Source of the DNA: Cypionkella sp.
Lineage (GTDB): Bacteria; Pseudomonadota; Alphaproteobacteria; Rhodobacterales; Rhodobacteraceae
Length of the DNA: 37,140 nt
NCBI RefSeq assembly: GCF_030652235.1
Contig: NZ_JAUSBA010000028.1
Location: forward strand, 1-37,140
Reading direction: 5' to 3'
Part shown: positions 16,093 to 24,208 of the stretch, piece after piece
Layout: each line of letters starts with the position of its first letter
Position numbering within the stretch: the stretch's first letter is position 1
Notes under the pieces: generated by a model
What the model saw: only the letters and a program-made list of their open reading frames with translations
What the model was told of the DNA's origin: nothing
Databases searched by the model: none
Made by a program: the position numbers and the translations under genes

Positions 16093-17426
16093 CAGATCAT
16101 TCCTTTGGGCATTGCGCCCTTAATTTCCGCATTCTTGATTTCAACGACGCGATGCGGGTAAGGCATCGCAATTCCTTCGGCTTTCAGCGCGTTCCAGATT
16201 GCGAACAACACCACCGAGCCATATTTGTTCTTGCCATCGTCTATACCGTTCACCCAGTATTCCACCGCGAAATCGACGCTGCTTTCGCCAAAGCCGCGCA
16301 ATTCGCAATCCGGGCCGTCGGGCTGGGTCAACACAAACGGCAGCGCCTGCACCGCGCGTTCAATCACGTCCGGCACACGGTTGATATCGGTGTCATAGCC
16401 CACCGAGAACAAAGCCTCATAGCGGTTGGCACTGCCCGCGTCCGAGTAATTCACCACCCGCGTGGTGACGAAATGCTCGTTCGGTACCACGATCCACTTG
16501 CCGTCAAACGTCTCTAGCACACAAGCCCGCGCGGTCATCTTGACAATGGTGCCCTTCTCGCCGCCATCGAGTTCAACATAATCGCCCACCGTGGTCTGGC
16601 CTTCGATCAGCAGGATGATGCCCGAGACGAAATTTGCCGCGATCTGCTGCAGGCCGAGGCCGATCCCCACACCCAACGCACCGCCCAACAAGGCCACAGC
16701 GGTCAGATCAATCCCCATGATGCTCATCAGCAAAAGGAACGCCGCGCCGAAAATAGCCACCTCGGTTGCCTTCACCGCCAATTCGCGGGTTGCCGGGCGC
16801 AGTTCTTCCTGTTTTTTGATGTAATCGGCGGATTGCCGGTTCGACCACGACCCCAGCCAGAACAACAACCCGCCCGCAATCACCCCCCGGATCAACGCCA
16901 TCACCGAAAACCGGATATTGCCCAGCGCAATGATGGTTTCTTCCAACCGCAGCGCGATATCATCCAGCAGGCCCACGGCATACAGCGCCGCCACGGGGAC
17001 AAGCACATATTTGCCCAGCAGTTTCAGGAACGGATCGCGCAGCACATGTTGCACGAACAACCGCGCGGCAAGGAAGAAGAACACCCGCTTGCCGAATGCG
17101 ATCACATCGCCCGACCCGAAGATCGAGCGCGTGACTTCCTCGCCCGCTGCCGTAAAGCCATAGGCCAGCACAGGCATCAGCAATGGCAAAAACCGCAGCG
17201 CAAAGCGCAGGGTGGCGGCGATCAGCGTGTCTTTGTCACCGGGGTCCAGCAACCGCCGCGCCAAGGGGGCGATGCGGCGCGAGGCATAGACCGCACCCAA
17301 CACCGCCAAAGCCAGCAGCGCAAACTGTGACCAAGCGGCAGGCGACAACAGCCAGCCTGCAGCGATGTCGCCGGCCTGATTAAGCCAGCCCATCAGGTTG
17401 GTGGCAAATTCCGACTGCTTCTCCAT
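16092..17426 (-). CDS. MscS-family mechanosensitive ion channel
   Basis: A 444-residue inner-membrane channel protein. Several hydrophobic segments (about residues 20-45, 65-95, 105-125, 140-165, 185-205, 230-255) precede the MscS core: a pore-lining Gly/Ala helix LLGGALGVGIGLGLQQIAANFVSG, in two blocks, and the beta domain VGDYVELDGGEKGTIVKM. Such channels open under membrane tension and release solutes. It is larger than E. coli MscS (286 residues) because of extra N-terminal helices. Start ATG 17426 is preceded by a G-rich Shine-Dalgarno (AAAGGGGGGG); a frame to 17528 reads through soluble, unlikely sequence. It heads the run flavoprotein-RNase R-MltB. Confidence 0.9.
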   Translation of the reverse strand: MEKQSEFATNLMGWLNQAGDIAAGWLLSPAAWSQFALLALAVLGAVYASRRIAPLARRLLDPGDKDTLIAATLRFALRFLPLLMPVLAYGFTAAGEEVTRSIFGSGDVIAFGKRVFFFLAARLFVQHVLRDPFLKLLGKYVLVPVAALYAVGLLDDIALRLEETIIALGNIRFSVMALIRGVIAGGLLFWLGSWSNRQSADYIKKQEELRPATRELAVKATEVAIFGAAFLLLMSIMGIDLTAVALLGGALGVGIGLGLQQIAANFVSGIILLIEGQTTVGDYVELDGGEKGTIVKMTARACVLETFDGKWIVVPNEHFVTTRVVNYSDAGSANRYEALFSVGYDTDINRVPDVIERAVQALPFVLTQPDGPDCELRGFGESSVDFAVEYWVNGIDDGKNKYGSVVLFAIWNALKAEGIAMPYPHRVVEIKNAEIKGAMPKGMI

Positions 17427-17538
17427 ACCGCCCCCCCTTTCCAGCCTCTCCAGTGTCAAAGAAACTTGGGTAAAACAAGCCTGCCTGAATGTGCCGCGGA
17501 TCTGCAGCCCCTTGCCCGCGACCTGCACCGCAGGCGAG

Positions 17539-17579
17539 TTCTGCGCAGAAATCGTGCGCGGAATTCGCGCGAATTCCGC
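17539..17579. promoter_or_regulatory. Two perfect palindromes between enoyl-CoA hydratase and mscS
   Basis: A 22-bp perfect palindrome at 17558-17579 (two GAATTC units around GCGC, flanked by GCG/CGC) directly abuts the hydratase stop codon. A second perfect palindrome, TTCTGCGCAGAA, lies at 17539-17550, 113 bp before the mscS start. Neither has a T-tract. They could be regulator sites for the mscS unit or Rho-independent pausing hairpins; no known operator is recognised. Confidence 0.55.
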
Positions 17580-18182
17580 CTAACCGATCAGCCGTTTGAT
17601 CGCACCTGCATGGCCGGGTTTGGCCGCCAGCACGTCCGTGCCCAAGGCGCGGGCGGTGGCCAGCAGATCTTCGGGTGCGCAGATACGATCGATCAACCCC
17701 CAAGCCAGCGCCTCCTCTGCCTCAATCTTGGCGCCCGCCATCAGGATCAGCTTGGCGCGTGCGGGGCCGATCAGCGCTACCAGCCGTGCGGGGTCAGCCG
17801 GTTGCGGCAGATAGCCCAAGCGCATCACCGGATAGAAAAACTTCGCCCCCGGCACCGCAAGCCGTAGATCACAGGCCAACGCCATGCCCATAGCACCCCC
17901 AGCCAAAGTGCCATTCAACGCCGCAATCGTCAGCCCCGGCAGGCTGGCGATACGGTTGGAAAGCTGATCCCAGATCGGATCAGTGGCAAGGCCAGCCCGC
18001 GCCTCGTCCAGGTCAGCGCCAGCCGAGAACACCCGGCCCTCCCCGGTCAGGATCAACACCTGCGGCGGATCATCGAGTGCCACCAAAAGATCCGAGAGCA
18101 TCGCGCGGCTCAGGGCATTGGCCTTGTCCGGGCGCTGCAAGGTCAGCAGCAGCAACCCGCCCTCGCGGGCAACGCCGATCAT
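17580..18182 (-). CDS. Enoyl-CoA hydratase/isomerase-family protein, short form
   Basis: A 200-residue crotonase-fold protein. Seen: RPDKANALSRAML near the N-terminus, the oxyanion/CoA-binding segments GRVFSAGADLDEA and NGTLAGGAMGMALACDLRLA. Typical members have about 260 residues, so the C-terminal helical region is short; the reading frame itself is clean. The position of the usual first catalytic Glu is occupied by Gly-Ala (AGGAMG), so the activity may differ from classic hydration. The ATG overlaps the SDR stop as ATGA, indicating coupled translation. Substrate unknown. Confidence 0.83.
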   Translation of the reverse strand: MIGVAREGGLLLLTLQRPDKANALSRAMLSDLLVALDDPPQVLILTGEGRVFSAGADLDEARAGLATDPIWDQLSNRIASLPGLTIAALNGTLAGGAMGMALACDLRLAVPGAKFFYPVMRLGYLPQPADPARLVALIGPARAKLILMAGAKIEAEEALAWGLIDRICAPEDLLATARALGTDVLAAKPGHAGAIKRLIG

Positions 18183-18925
18183 GCGATCAAGCCGACCGCG
18201 CGGCGCACGGCGTCTTCGCGCAACGACACATCGCGGCCGAGATAGCCGTCAGCGTCCGGCCCACACATCCAGACCAAACACTTGGCCGGCCAATCTGCCG
18301 GAATATGCACCGCGAAATCGAGTTGACTGACCGGATTGACGCCGCTTGCCTTGATCTTCACCTGCATCTCGGTCGCCACAGTCCCCGGAGACATGCCCAG
18401 CACCCTTATGCCATGTGCGGCTTCTTCCAGATGCGCCACGCGGGTCAGCATCAACGCCCCAGCCTTACTGGCGCAATAACCACCCCAGCCCTCCAGCGCG
18501 TTCACCGCAGCCCCCGACGACACCGTGATGATCGTGCCCGTCCCCTGCGCCTTCATAATCGGCAAAGCCGCGCGCATGCCGTGGAACACGCCCTTCAGAT
18601 TGATATCAATCGCGGCGGAAAATGCCTCCACCCCGGCCTCAGCCAGCCGGGCAATCGGTTCGATCACGCCCGCGTTGTTGATCAGCACATCCAGCCGCCC
18701 GAACTGCGCCACGACCGCAGCCAAGGCCTGTGCCACATCGCCCGCATCCGCCACATCGCAGCACCGCGCCATCGCCTGCGGGCCGATTTCGGCGGCCAAA
18801 GCCATGATCTCGGCCTCGGATCGCGCCAGCAGCGCGACCTTTGCCCCCGCGCCCGCAAACGCCCGCGCCGCGGCGGCTCCTATGCCCCGGCTCGCCCCCG
18901 TGATCACCACAACCTTACCCTGCAT
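18179..18925 (-). CDS. Short-chain dehydrogenase/reductase (SDR)
   Basis: A 248-residue classical SDR. The cofactor motif TGASRGIG is at 9-16, NNAG at 83-86, and the catalytic Ser136/Ser137, Tyr150 and Lys154 (GYCASK) are present. The charged residue after the second beta strand is Arg (LARSEAE), which favours NADP(H); this is inference. Start ATG 18925 has GGAGG 5 bp upstream; a longer frame to 18967 lacks support. It is the first gene of a two-gene unit with the enoyl-CoA hydratase-like gene. Together they could act on an acyl-CoA or hydroxyacyl substrate, not proven. Confidence 0.9.
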   Translation of the reverse strand: MQGKVVVITGASRGIGAAAARAFAGAGAKVALLARSEAEIMALAAEIGPQAMARCCDVADAGDVAQALAAVVAQFGRLDVLINNAGVIEPIARLAEAGVEAFSAAIDINLKGVFHGMRAALPIMKAQGTGTIITVSSGAAVNALEGWGGYCASKAGALMLTRVAHLEEAAHGIRVLGMSPGTVATEMQVKIKASGVNPVSQLDFAVHIPADWPAKCLVWMCGPDADGYLGRDVSLREDAVRRAVGLIA

Positions 18926-19050
18926 CCTTGCCTCCTTCACGCCCACATGACAATTCCGTTTAGCCAAAACCGCGTCCTACGGAAAGCCTTGACCCTGCCA
19001 GCACTTAGACGGATGCTTGTCGGCAATATTTCCAATGAAAAGGCTTCATT

Positions 19051-20568
19051 ATGAAACACTGGAAACTTGCGGGCAGCACCGCCGTATTGGCACTTCTGGC
19101 CGGAACCGGCGCATTCGCCGATGTAACCCCCGAAGAAGTCTGGCAAAACTGGCAGGACATGAGCACCTCGGCGGGCCAGACCGTCACGGCGACCAGCGCC
19201 GAGCGCGATGGCGACACTCTGGTCGTCGCGGGCGTAACCATCAGCTACGAAAAAGATGGCACGTCGTTCACCAGCGCGATTGACCAGATTGATTTTGCCG
19301 ATAACGGCGATGGCAGCGTCGATGTCACCACGTCGGACAGCTACCAGATGGCGCTGAAAGCCCCGGCGGCCACCGAGATTGACGGCGCGATGCCGACCGA
19401 TCTGAAAATCACCCTGACCCAACCCGAGATGGTGGTCACCGCCAGCGGCACTGTTGACGCGCTCAGCTATGAATTTGAGGGCCCCAGCCTGACGGTCAAG
19501 GTCGAGCCGGGCGATAGCGCCGCCGCGGCGCAAGGCAGCTTTGAGGTCGCATTGACCGATCTTTCGGGCAAATATCTGGTCGAAGGCGATGGCGAGGCCA
19601 AGAAGATCACCTCGGATTTCGCTGCGGCAAGCGTCAAGATCAGCGGTGCGGGCAAAGATGCCACCGCGAAATCGGATGCGACGTTCAGCGCCACCATCGC
19701 CGATGTCGCGGGCGACACCGACGGCAACTTCCTTGGCGCGGCTGCGATGGCGGATATGGCCAAGGCGCTGCAGGGCGGCTTTGCGATCGACGGCAACTTC
19801 AGCCATGGGGCGATGACCTTCGATCTGGCGGTGAATGAAGACGGCAAACCGACCAAGATCACCGGCGGCTCCGAGGGCGGCGACATGTCGTTTGCGATGG
19901 ATGCCACCCATCTGCAATTCGGCGCGGGCGGCAAGGCGCTGAACCTGATGATCAACAGCGCCGACATCCCGTTCCCCGAGCTGAAACTCGGCTATCAGGA
20001 AGCCGCGTTCAACATGCTGATGCCCGTCGGCAAAACCACTGAACCCGCCGATTTCGCGTTTCTGACCAAGTTGGTCGGCTTCACCGTTTCCGACGAAGTC
20101 TGGGGCATGTTCGACCCAGCAGGCAGCCTGCCGCATGATCCGGCCACCGTGATCATTGACACCAAAGGCAAGGTCACCATGACCACCGATCTGTTCGACG
20201 AGGCCGCGATGGCCGCGTTGGGCGACACGCCTCCCGGTGATCTGAACGCACTGGACGTCACCGAGCTGAAAGCTTCGGTTGCCGGGGCCGAGCTGACGGG
20301 TGCGGGTACCTTCACGTTTGACAACACCGACAAAACCACATTCCCCGGCGTGCCTTTGCCAACGGGCAAGATGGATTTGAAGCTGACCGGCGGCAACACT
20401 TTGCTGGATAAACTGGTGGCGATGGGGCTTTTGCCGCAGGATCAGGCAATGGGCTTCAAAATGATGGTGTCGATGTTCGCCAATTCGGCGGCGGACAAAG
20501 ACGAGATGACCTCTACGCTGGAGTTCAAGGACAAAGGCTTTTACGCCAACGGCCAGAAGCTGCAGTAA
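19051..20568 (+). CDS. DUF2125-family exported protein
   Basis: A 505-residue exported protein. The signal peptide MKHWKLAGSTAVLALLAGTGAFA is followed by a long acidic, beta-rich chain with repeated short strands (for example VTVTATSAERDGDTLVV split at the first Glu). It matches my memory of the DUF2125 family of alphaproteobacterial periplasmic proteins, function unknown; the assignment is by overall look, not by a motif. There are no Cys residues. Start ATG 19051 has AAAGG 7 bp upstream. It ends in a clear intrinsic terminator, so it is probably monocistronic. Confidence 0.8.
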   Translation: MKHWKLAGSTAVLALLAGTGAFADVTPEEVWQNWQDMSTSAGQTVTATSAERDGDTLVVAGVTISYEKDGTSFTSAIDQIDFADNGDGSVDVTTSDSYQMALKAPAATEIDGAMPTDLKITLTQPEMVVTASGTVDALSYEFEGPSLTVKVEPGDSAAAAQGSFEVALTDLSGKYLVEGDGEAKKITSDFAAASVKISGAGKDATAKSDATFSATIADVAGDTDGNFLGAAAMADMAKALQGGFAIDGNFSHGAMTFDLAVNEDGKPTKITGGSEGGDMSFAMDATHLQFGAGGKALNLMINSADIPFPELKLGYQEAAFNMLMPVGKTTEPADFAFLTKLVGFTVSDEVWGMFDPAGSLPHDPATVIIDTKGKVTMTTDLFDEAAMAALGDTPPGDLNALDVTELKASVAGAELTGAGTFTFDNTDKTTFPGVPLPTGKMDLKLTGGNTLLDKLVAMGLLPQDQAMGFKMMVSMFANSAADKDEMTSTLEFKDKGFYANGQKLQ

Positions 20569-20590
20569 GCCAGTAACCCCGAAAAGCCTA

Positions 20591-20620
20591 AAGCCGCCCA
20601 TCTCGGGCGGCTTTTTCTTT
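20591..20620 (+). terminator. Intrinsic terminator after the DUF2125 gene
   Basis: AAGCCGCCC (20591-20599), loop ATCTC, GGGCGGCTT (20605-20613), then a T-rich run TTTTTCTTT. It lies 23 bp past the stop codon. On the minus strand it is followed by TTTAGGCTTTT, so it may also act in that direction. Confidence 0.9.
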
Positions 20621-20630
20621 GGACCGAAAT

Positions 20631-20834
20631 AAAACTCAGCGGGGCAGAGTTTTCCGGTTCATTGCTCATAAGCCGCAAGGCATTGAGCAAGGGGGGGTGT
20701 CCCGCAAACCATCGCCAGCCAATCTGGCGTTTCCGCAAAACCTGCGCAAAACGACCCAAAGATTAACAAGTCCTTAAACTCACCACCCCAAGACACTGAT
20801 ATAAAACAACATTTTTTGGTCCCGAGTTGGGACC
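20631..20834. other. Cluster of four stem-loops, no gene
   Basis: Four separate hairpins lie in about 200 bp: AAAACTC/GAGTTTT (20631-20653); TTGCTCA/TGAGCAA (20662-20690) with inner GCC-GCAA-GGC, a GNRA tetraloop; CGCCAG/CTGGCG (20713-20729); and GGTCCC/GGGACC (20818-20834). The stretch is less GC-rich than its neighbours and has no convincing coding frame. It may hold a structured RNA, or the 3' end of the minus-strand gene 20844-21830. Confidence 0.4.
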
Positions 20835-20843
20835 ACCCTAAAT

Positions 20844-21830
20844 TCACAACCGCCGCAGGCAATTCTGCGACAGATACAAATCATCCGCCGCCGCATCGAA
20901 CGGGATGCCCGCGTAATCCAAATTCCCCGCCACCGCAGGCCGCGCGATCGCTTGCGGCGCGGGGGTTGGCACCGTCGCCGCCGTCAACGCATTGCCGGTG
21001 GTATCGATCACCCCACCCACCACCAGCCGGGTGCTGAAACTCATGTTCTCAATCCGCCCGCCCACTGCACTGCCCAAAAGGTTGAACCCAGCCGAGACCG
21101 CCGCCTGCTGCAACGCCTGCTTCGGTGTCTTGCCCTCGACCAGCGATTGCGCGCCCTGCACGCCGCCTTGCAAGCCCGATCCGACAAACATCAACTGGAT
21201 CTGCTCGGATCGCATCAGCGCCGGATTGCCCCCGGCAATCCCCACCATGCCAACGATGAACGTGCCTGATCCATTGATCACCGCCGCCCCCACATTGCCA
21301 GTATCCTGATAGGTCGCCGTGCCGCGCAGCACCGACCCCGCCCCCAGCACGCCAAACGCCGCCCCGCCCGACAAAAGCCCAGCCCCCACCACCAATATCG
21401 TGGCCGAGGTATCGCGGGTGAACTGCGCGACCGCCAGCGCCGTCTCCCAGCCCGTGACATTGTTGGAAATACTTTCCGATGACTGCCGCGTTGCCCTGCG
21501 CCGCATCGCCTCTACGGCGTTGAAATCACTGCGCCCGCGCGCCATCATCCCCAGCAGGTTCGACCGCATCCCCCCCGGATCGCGCGACAACCGCTCGGCG
21601 GCATCCAGATAAAAGGTGTTGGTTTCCTGATCGACATCCGCCCGCAGCCCGCTCCAATCGGTCTCAAACAGATAGGTCGTCGGCATCAGAAAGCCGTTTT
21701 CCACCGAGGTAATCTGCGAGCGCGCCTTGATCTTTTCCGCCCGCAACGCCGCGCGCAGCATTAGATAAACGCCCTCTTTATTGACGCCCCAGCGCTGACC
21801 CTGCACGTCCACCACCACCGTCCACGGCAT
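20844..21830 (-). CDS. Unrecognised Gly/Ala-rich protein with hydrophobic middle
   Basis: A 328-residue protein I cannot assign. Residues 1-110 are soluble and mixed alpha/beta (MPWTVVVDVQGQRWGV; a run of charged residues near AERLSRDPGGMRSN). Residues about 125-270 are rich in Gly, Ala and Val and strongly hydrophobic (ATILVVGAGLLSGGAAFG, GSGTFIVGMVGIAGG, AAVSAGFNLLGSAVGGRI), like membrane-inserting or glycine-zipper segments. There is no signal peptide. Similar Gly-rich middles occur in polymorphic toxins and phage structural proteins, but no toxin domain or immunity gene is seen. Start ATG 21830 has AGGA 7 bp upstream. Confidence 0.7.
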   Translation of the reverse strand: MPWTVVVDVQGQRWGVNKEGVYLMLRAALRAEKIKARSQITSVENGFLMPTTYLFETDWSGLRADVDQETNTFYLDAAERLSRDPGGMRSNLLGMMARGRSDFNAVEAMRRRATRQSSESISNNVTGWETALAVAQFTRDTSATILVVGAGLLSGGAAFGVLGAGSVLRGTATYQDTGNVGAAVINGSGTFIVGMVGIAGGNPALMRSEQIQLMFVGSGLQGGVQGAQSLVEGKTPKQALQQAAVSAGFNLLGSAVGGRIENMSFSTRLVVGGVIDTTGNALTAATVPTPAPQAIARPAVAGNLDYAGIPFDAAADDLYLSQNCLRRL

Positions 21831-22046
21831 GGCAAAATCCCTATTGTAAAAACTCTATGGGCCAAAGCGTGTCGGGTTTTCATGAAAACAGCCTCATCGA
21901 AAAAACGCCTTCGATCGCAAGCGCGAGGCAGCGATTTTCGACTCAATTTAAACCTGACCCGCTGTAAATATGCCCTTACATCTTGAACTCCGCCCGGAAA
22001 GCATGACTTTGAGCAGTAACGAAGTCAAATCCCTTAAGGATGCCGT

Positions 22047-23387
22047 ATGTCCCGTCTTGCCTCGCTGACCGAAGCCCTCCTCCACGCCGCCAAAAAAGCC
22101 GGAGCAGAAGCCGCCGACGCGATGGCGCTCTCTGGCACCTCGCAATCCATCGACATCCGTGCAGGTGCGTTAGAGCAAGCCGAGCGGTCTGAAGCCACCG
22201 AGATCGGCCTGCGCGTTCTGATCGGCGGCCGCCAAGCCTGCGTTTCCGCCTCTGACACCTCCCCTGCCACCCTTGCCCGCCTTGCAGAACGCGCCGTCGC
22301 GATGGCGCGCGAAGCCCCTAATGATCCCTACGCAGGCCTCGCCGCGCCGGATCAGGTCGCCAAACATTGGGATCTCGCCGCCCTGCAACTGGTGGAAGAC
22401 GCGGCAGAACCCTCCGCCGCGCATCTGGAATCCCTCGCCCGCGAAGCCGAAGCCGCCTCCATGGCGACCCCCGGCATCACCCAAGTCGAAGCCTCGGCAG
22501 GATACGGCCGCCGCCAAGTTCATCTCGCCGCCTCCAACGGTTTCGCAGGCGGCTATGAACGATCGTCGCATTCGGTCTCTGCCGTGGCCTTCACCGGATC
22601 TGGCACCGCGATGGAGCGTGATTACGCAGGCGAAGGCCGCATCTTCGCCGCCGACATGCCGTCGGCCACTGGTATCGGAACCTTAGCGTCAGAGCGCGCC
22701 CTCGCCCGCGCCGGGGCCACCAAACCCAAAACCGGCACTTATCCGGTGATTTTCGACGAGCGCGTCGCCTCCTCGCTGATCGGCCACCTGACCTCAGCCA
22801 TCAACGGCGCTGCCATCGCACGCGGATCATCTTGGCTTTTGAACGGCTTAGGCACTCAAGTCCTGCCCGCCCACCTGTCTCTGATCGAAGACCCTTTGCG
22901 CCCCCGCATCGGTGGATCGCGCCCGTTTGACGGTGAGGGCCTGCCGTCAAACCGCCGCATGGTGGTGGAAAACGGCGTACTGCTGGGCTGGACCTTAGAC
23001 CTTGCCACCGCCCGACAACTCGGCCTTGAAAGCACCGGAAACGCCGCGCGCGGCACCTCTGCCCCGCCCACACCCTCCAGCTCCAACCTAGATCTCACCC
23101 AAGGCGCAGCCTCCCGCGCCGACCTGATCCGCGACATGGGCACCGGCCTTTTGATCACCTCAATGATCGGCTCCACCATCAACCCCACGACGGGTGATTA
23201 TTCCCGCGGCGCATCCGGTTTCTGGGTGGAAAACGGCGAAGTGCTGTACCCCGTCAACGAATGTACCATCGCGGGCAATTTGCGCGACATGCTCAAACGC
23301 ATCATACCCGCCAACGACGCCCGCGCGCATCTATCCACACGCGTCCCCAGCCTGCTTGTCGAAGGCATGATCCTTGCCGGCGCATGA
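22047..23387 (+). CDS. pmbA: TldD/PmbA-family metallopeptidase subunit
   Basis: A 446-residue TldE/PmbA-type protein, partner of the zinc protease TldD, which degrades or matures unfolded peptides. Typical features: the N-terminal helix with AEAADAM, the central YAGEGRIFAAD region, and the C-terminal block TGLLITSMIGSTINPTTGDYSRGASGFWVENGE in two motifs (around residues 368-400). The catalytic zinc motif HExxxH of TldD is absent, which fits PmbA/TldE. The start ATG 22047 has AAGGA 7 bp upstream. It overlaps the cysQ gene by 14 bp, so the two are cotranscribed. Confidence 0.93.
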   Translation: MSRLASLTEALLHAAKKAGAEAADAMALSGTSQSIDIRAGALEQAERSEATEIGLRVLIGGRQACVSASDTSPATLARLAERAVAMAREAPNDPYAGLAAPDQVAKHWDLAALQLVEDAAEPSAAHLESLAREAEAASMATPGITQVEASAGYGRRQVHLAASNGFAGGYERSSHSVSAVAFTGSGTAMERDYAGEGRIFAADMPSATGIGTLASERALARAGATKPKTGTYPVIFDERVASSLIGHLTSAINGAAIARGSSWLLNGLGTQVLPAHLSLIEDPLRPRIGGSRPFDGEGLPSNRRMVVENGVLLGWTLDLATARQLGLESTGNAARGTSAPPTPSSSNLDLTQGAASRADLIRDMGTGLLITSMIGSTINPTTGDYSRGASGFWVENGEVLYPVNECTIAGNLRDMLKRIIPANDARAHLSTRVPSLLVEGMILAGA

Positions 23388-24147
23388 TTTAGCCCTTCTC
23401 ACCGAAGCTGCCCGTGCCGCAGGCGAAGTCGCGCTGCGCTACTGGAAGAACGCCCCGAAAGCCTGGGACAAAGCCGATGCCAGCCCCGTGACCGAGGCTG
23501 ATCTGGCCTGCAACGACCTGATCATGGGCATCCTGCGCCGTGCCCGTCCGCACTATGGCTGGCTGTCCGAAGAAACCCCCGACGATACCGCCCGGCTTGA
23601 GACCGAATATCAGTTCATAATCGACCCCATCGACGGCACTCGCGCCTTTATTGCGGGAGAGAAGCACTTTTCCCACTCGCTTGCCGTCGCCCATAACGGC
23701 GAAATCACTGCCGCAGTGGTCTATCTGCCCGTGCTGGACAAGCTCTACACCGCGACCAAGGAGGGCCCCGCGCTGCGCGATGGCGAACCGATCCGGTGCA
23801 GCCAAAAATCATTGGCAGACACCCCTAACATCCTGACTTCAAAGCACTCTCTAGACCCCGAGCATTGGCGCGATGCCCCGCCCGACTTCCAACGCAGCTT
23901 CCGCGCCTCGCTGGCCTATCGCTTGTGTCTGGTGGCGGATGGCAGCTTTGACGGCATGATCACCCTCATGGATGCTTGGGAATGGGACATCGCCGCAGGC
24001 AGTTTGATCGCTGCCCGCGCGGGCGCGATGGTCACCGACAAACACGCAAAACCGCTGCGCTTCAACGACCCAAGCGCGCAATCAGCGGGCACTTTCGCCT
24101 GCGCGCCCGCCCTGCACAGCGATCTGATGCCACTGCTGAAACAATAG
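23374..24147 (+). CDS. cysQ: Inositol-monophosphatase-fold phosphatase, CysQ-like
   Basis: A 257-residue metal-dependent phosphatase. CysQ removes the 3'-phosphate from 3'-phosphoadenosine 5'-phosphate. Seen: WLSEETPDD (first metal-binding Glu), IDPIDGTRAF (DPIDGT motif), and WEWDIAAGSLIA (third Asp). The PVTEADLACN segment is also typical. Inositol monophosphatase activity is an alternative. The only possible start upstream of the conserved part is the TTG at 23374, since a stop codon lies two codons before it; AAGG is 8 bp upstream. It overlaps pmbA by 14 bp. Confidence 0.87.
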   Translation: MPAHDLALLTEAARAAGEVALRYWKNAPKAWDKADASPVTEADLACNDLIMGILRRARPHYGWLSEETPDDTARLETEYQFIIDPIDGTRAFIAGEKHFSHSLAVAHNGEITAAVVYLPVLDKLYTATKEGPALRDGEPIRCSQKSLADTPNILTSKHSLDPEHWRDAPPDFQRSFRASLAYRLCLVADGSFDGMITLMDAWEWDIAAGSLIAARAGAMVTDKHAKPLRFNDPSAQSAGTFACAPALHSDLMPLLKQ

Positions 24148-24178
24148 GGCCGCCCGAAGGCAGCCCTATATGCATTTT
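24146..24178 (+). terminator. Probable terminator after cysQ
   Basis: AGGGC (24146-24150) pairs with GCCCT (24163-24167), with an inner GCC-CGAA-GGC stem, followed by ATATGCATTTTC. A second, AT-rich hairpin ATATGAAC/GTTCATAT (24190-24209) with TACTTTTTC after it overlaps the helicase stop codon. The pair probably ends cysQ transcription. Confidence 0.5.
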
Positions 24179-24208
24179 CATTCGCAAATATATGAACCAA
24201 AGTTCATA

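Noticed and set aside
18937-20601. Long minus-strand frame of 554 codons
   Set aside because: It lies antisense to the DUF2125 gene, which has a signal peptide, ribosome site and terminator; the antisense protein is His/Gly/Arg-rich shadow sequence.
20812-20834. Hairpin GGTCCC/GGGACC next to six T as a terminator
   Set aside because: The T-run precedes the stem on the plus strand and is an A-run after it on the minus strand.
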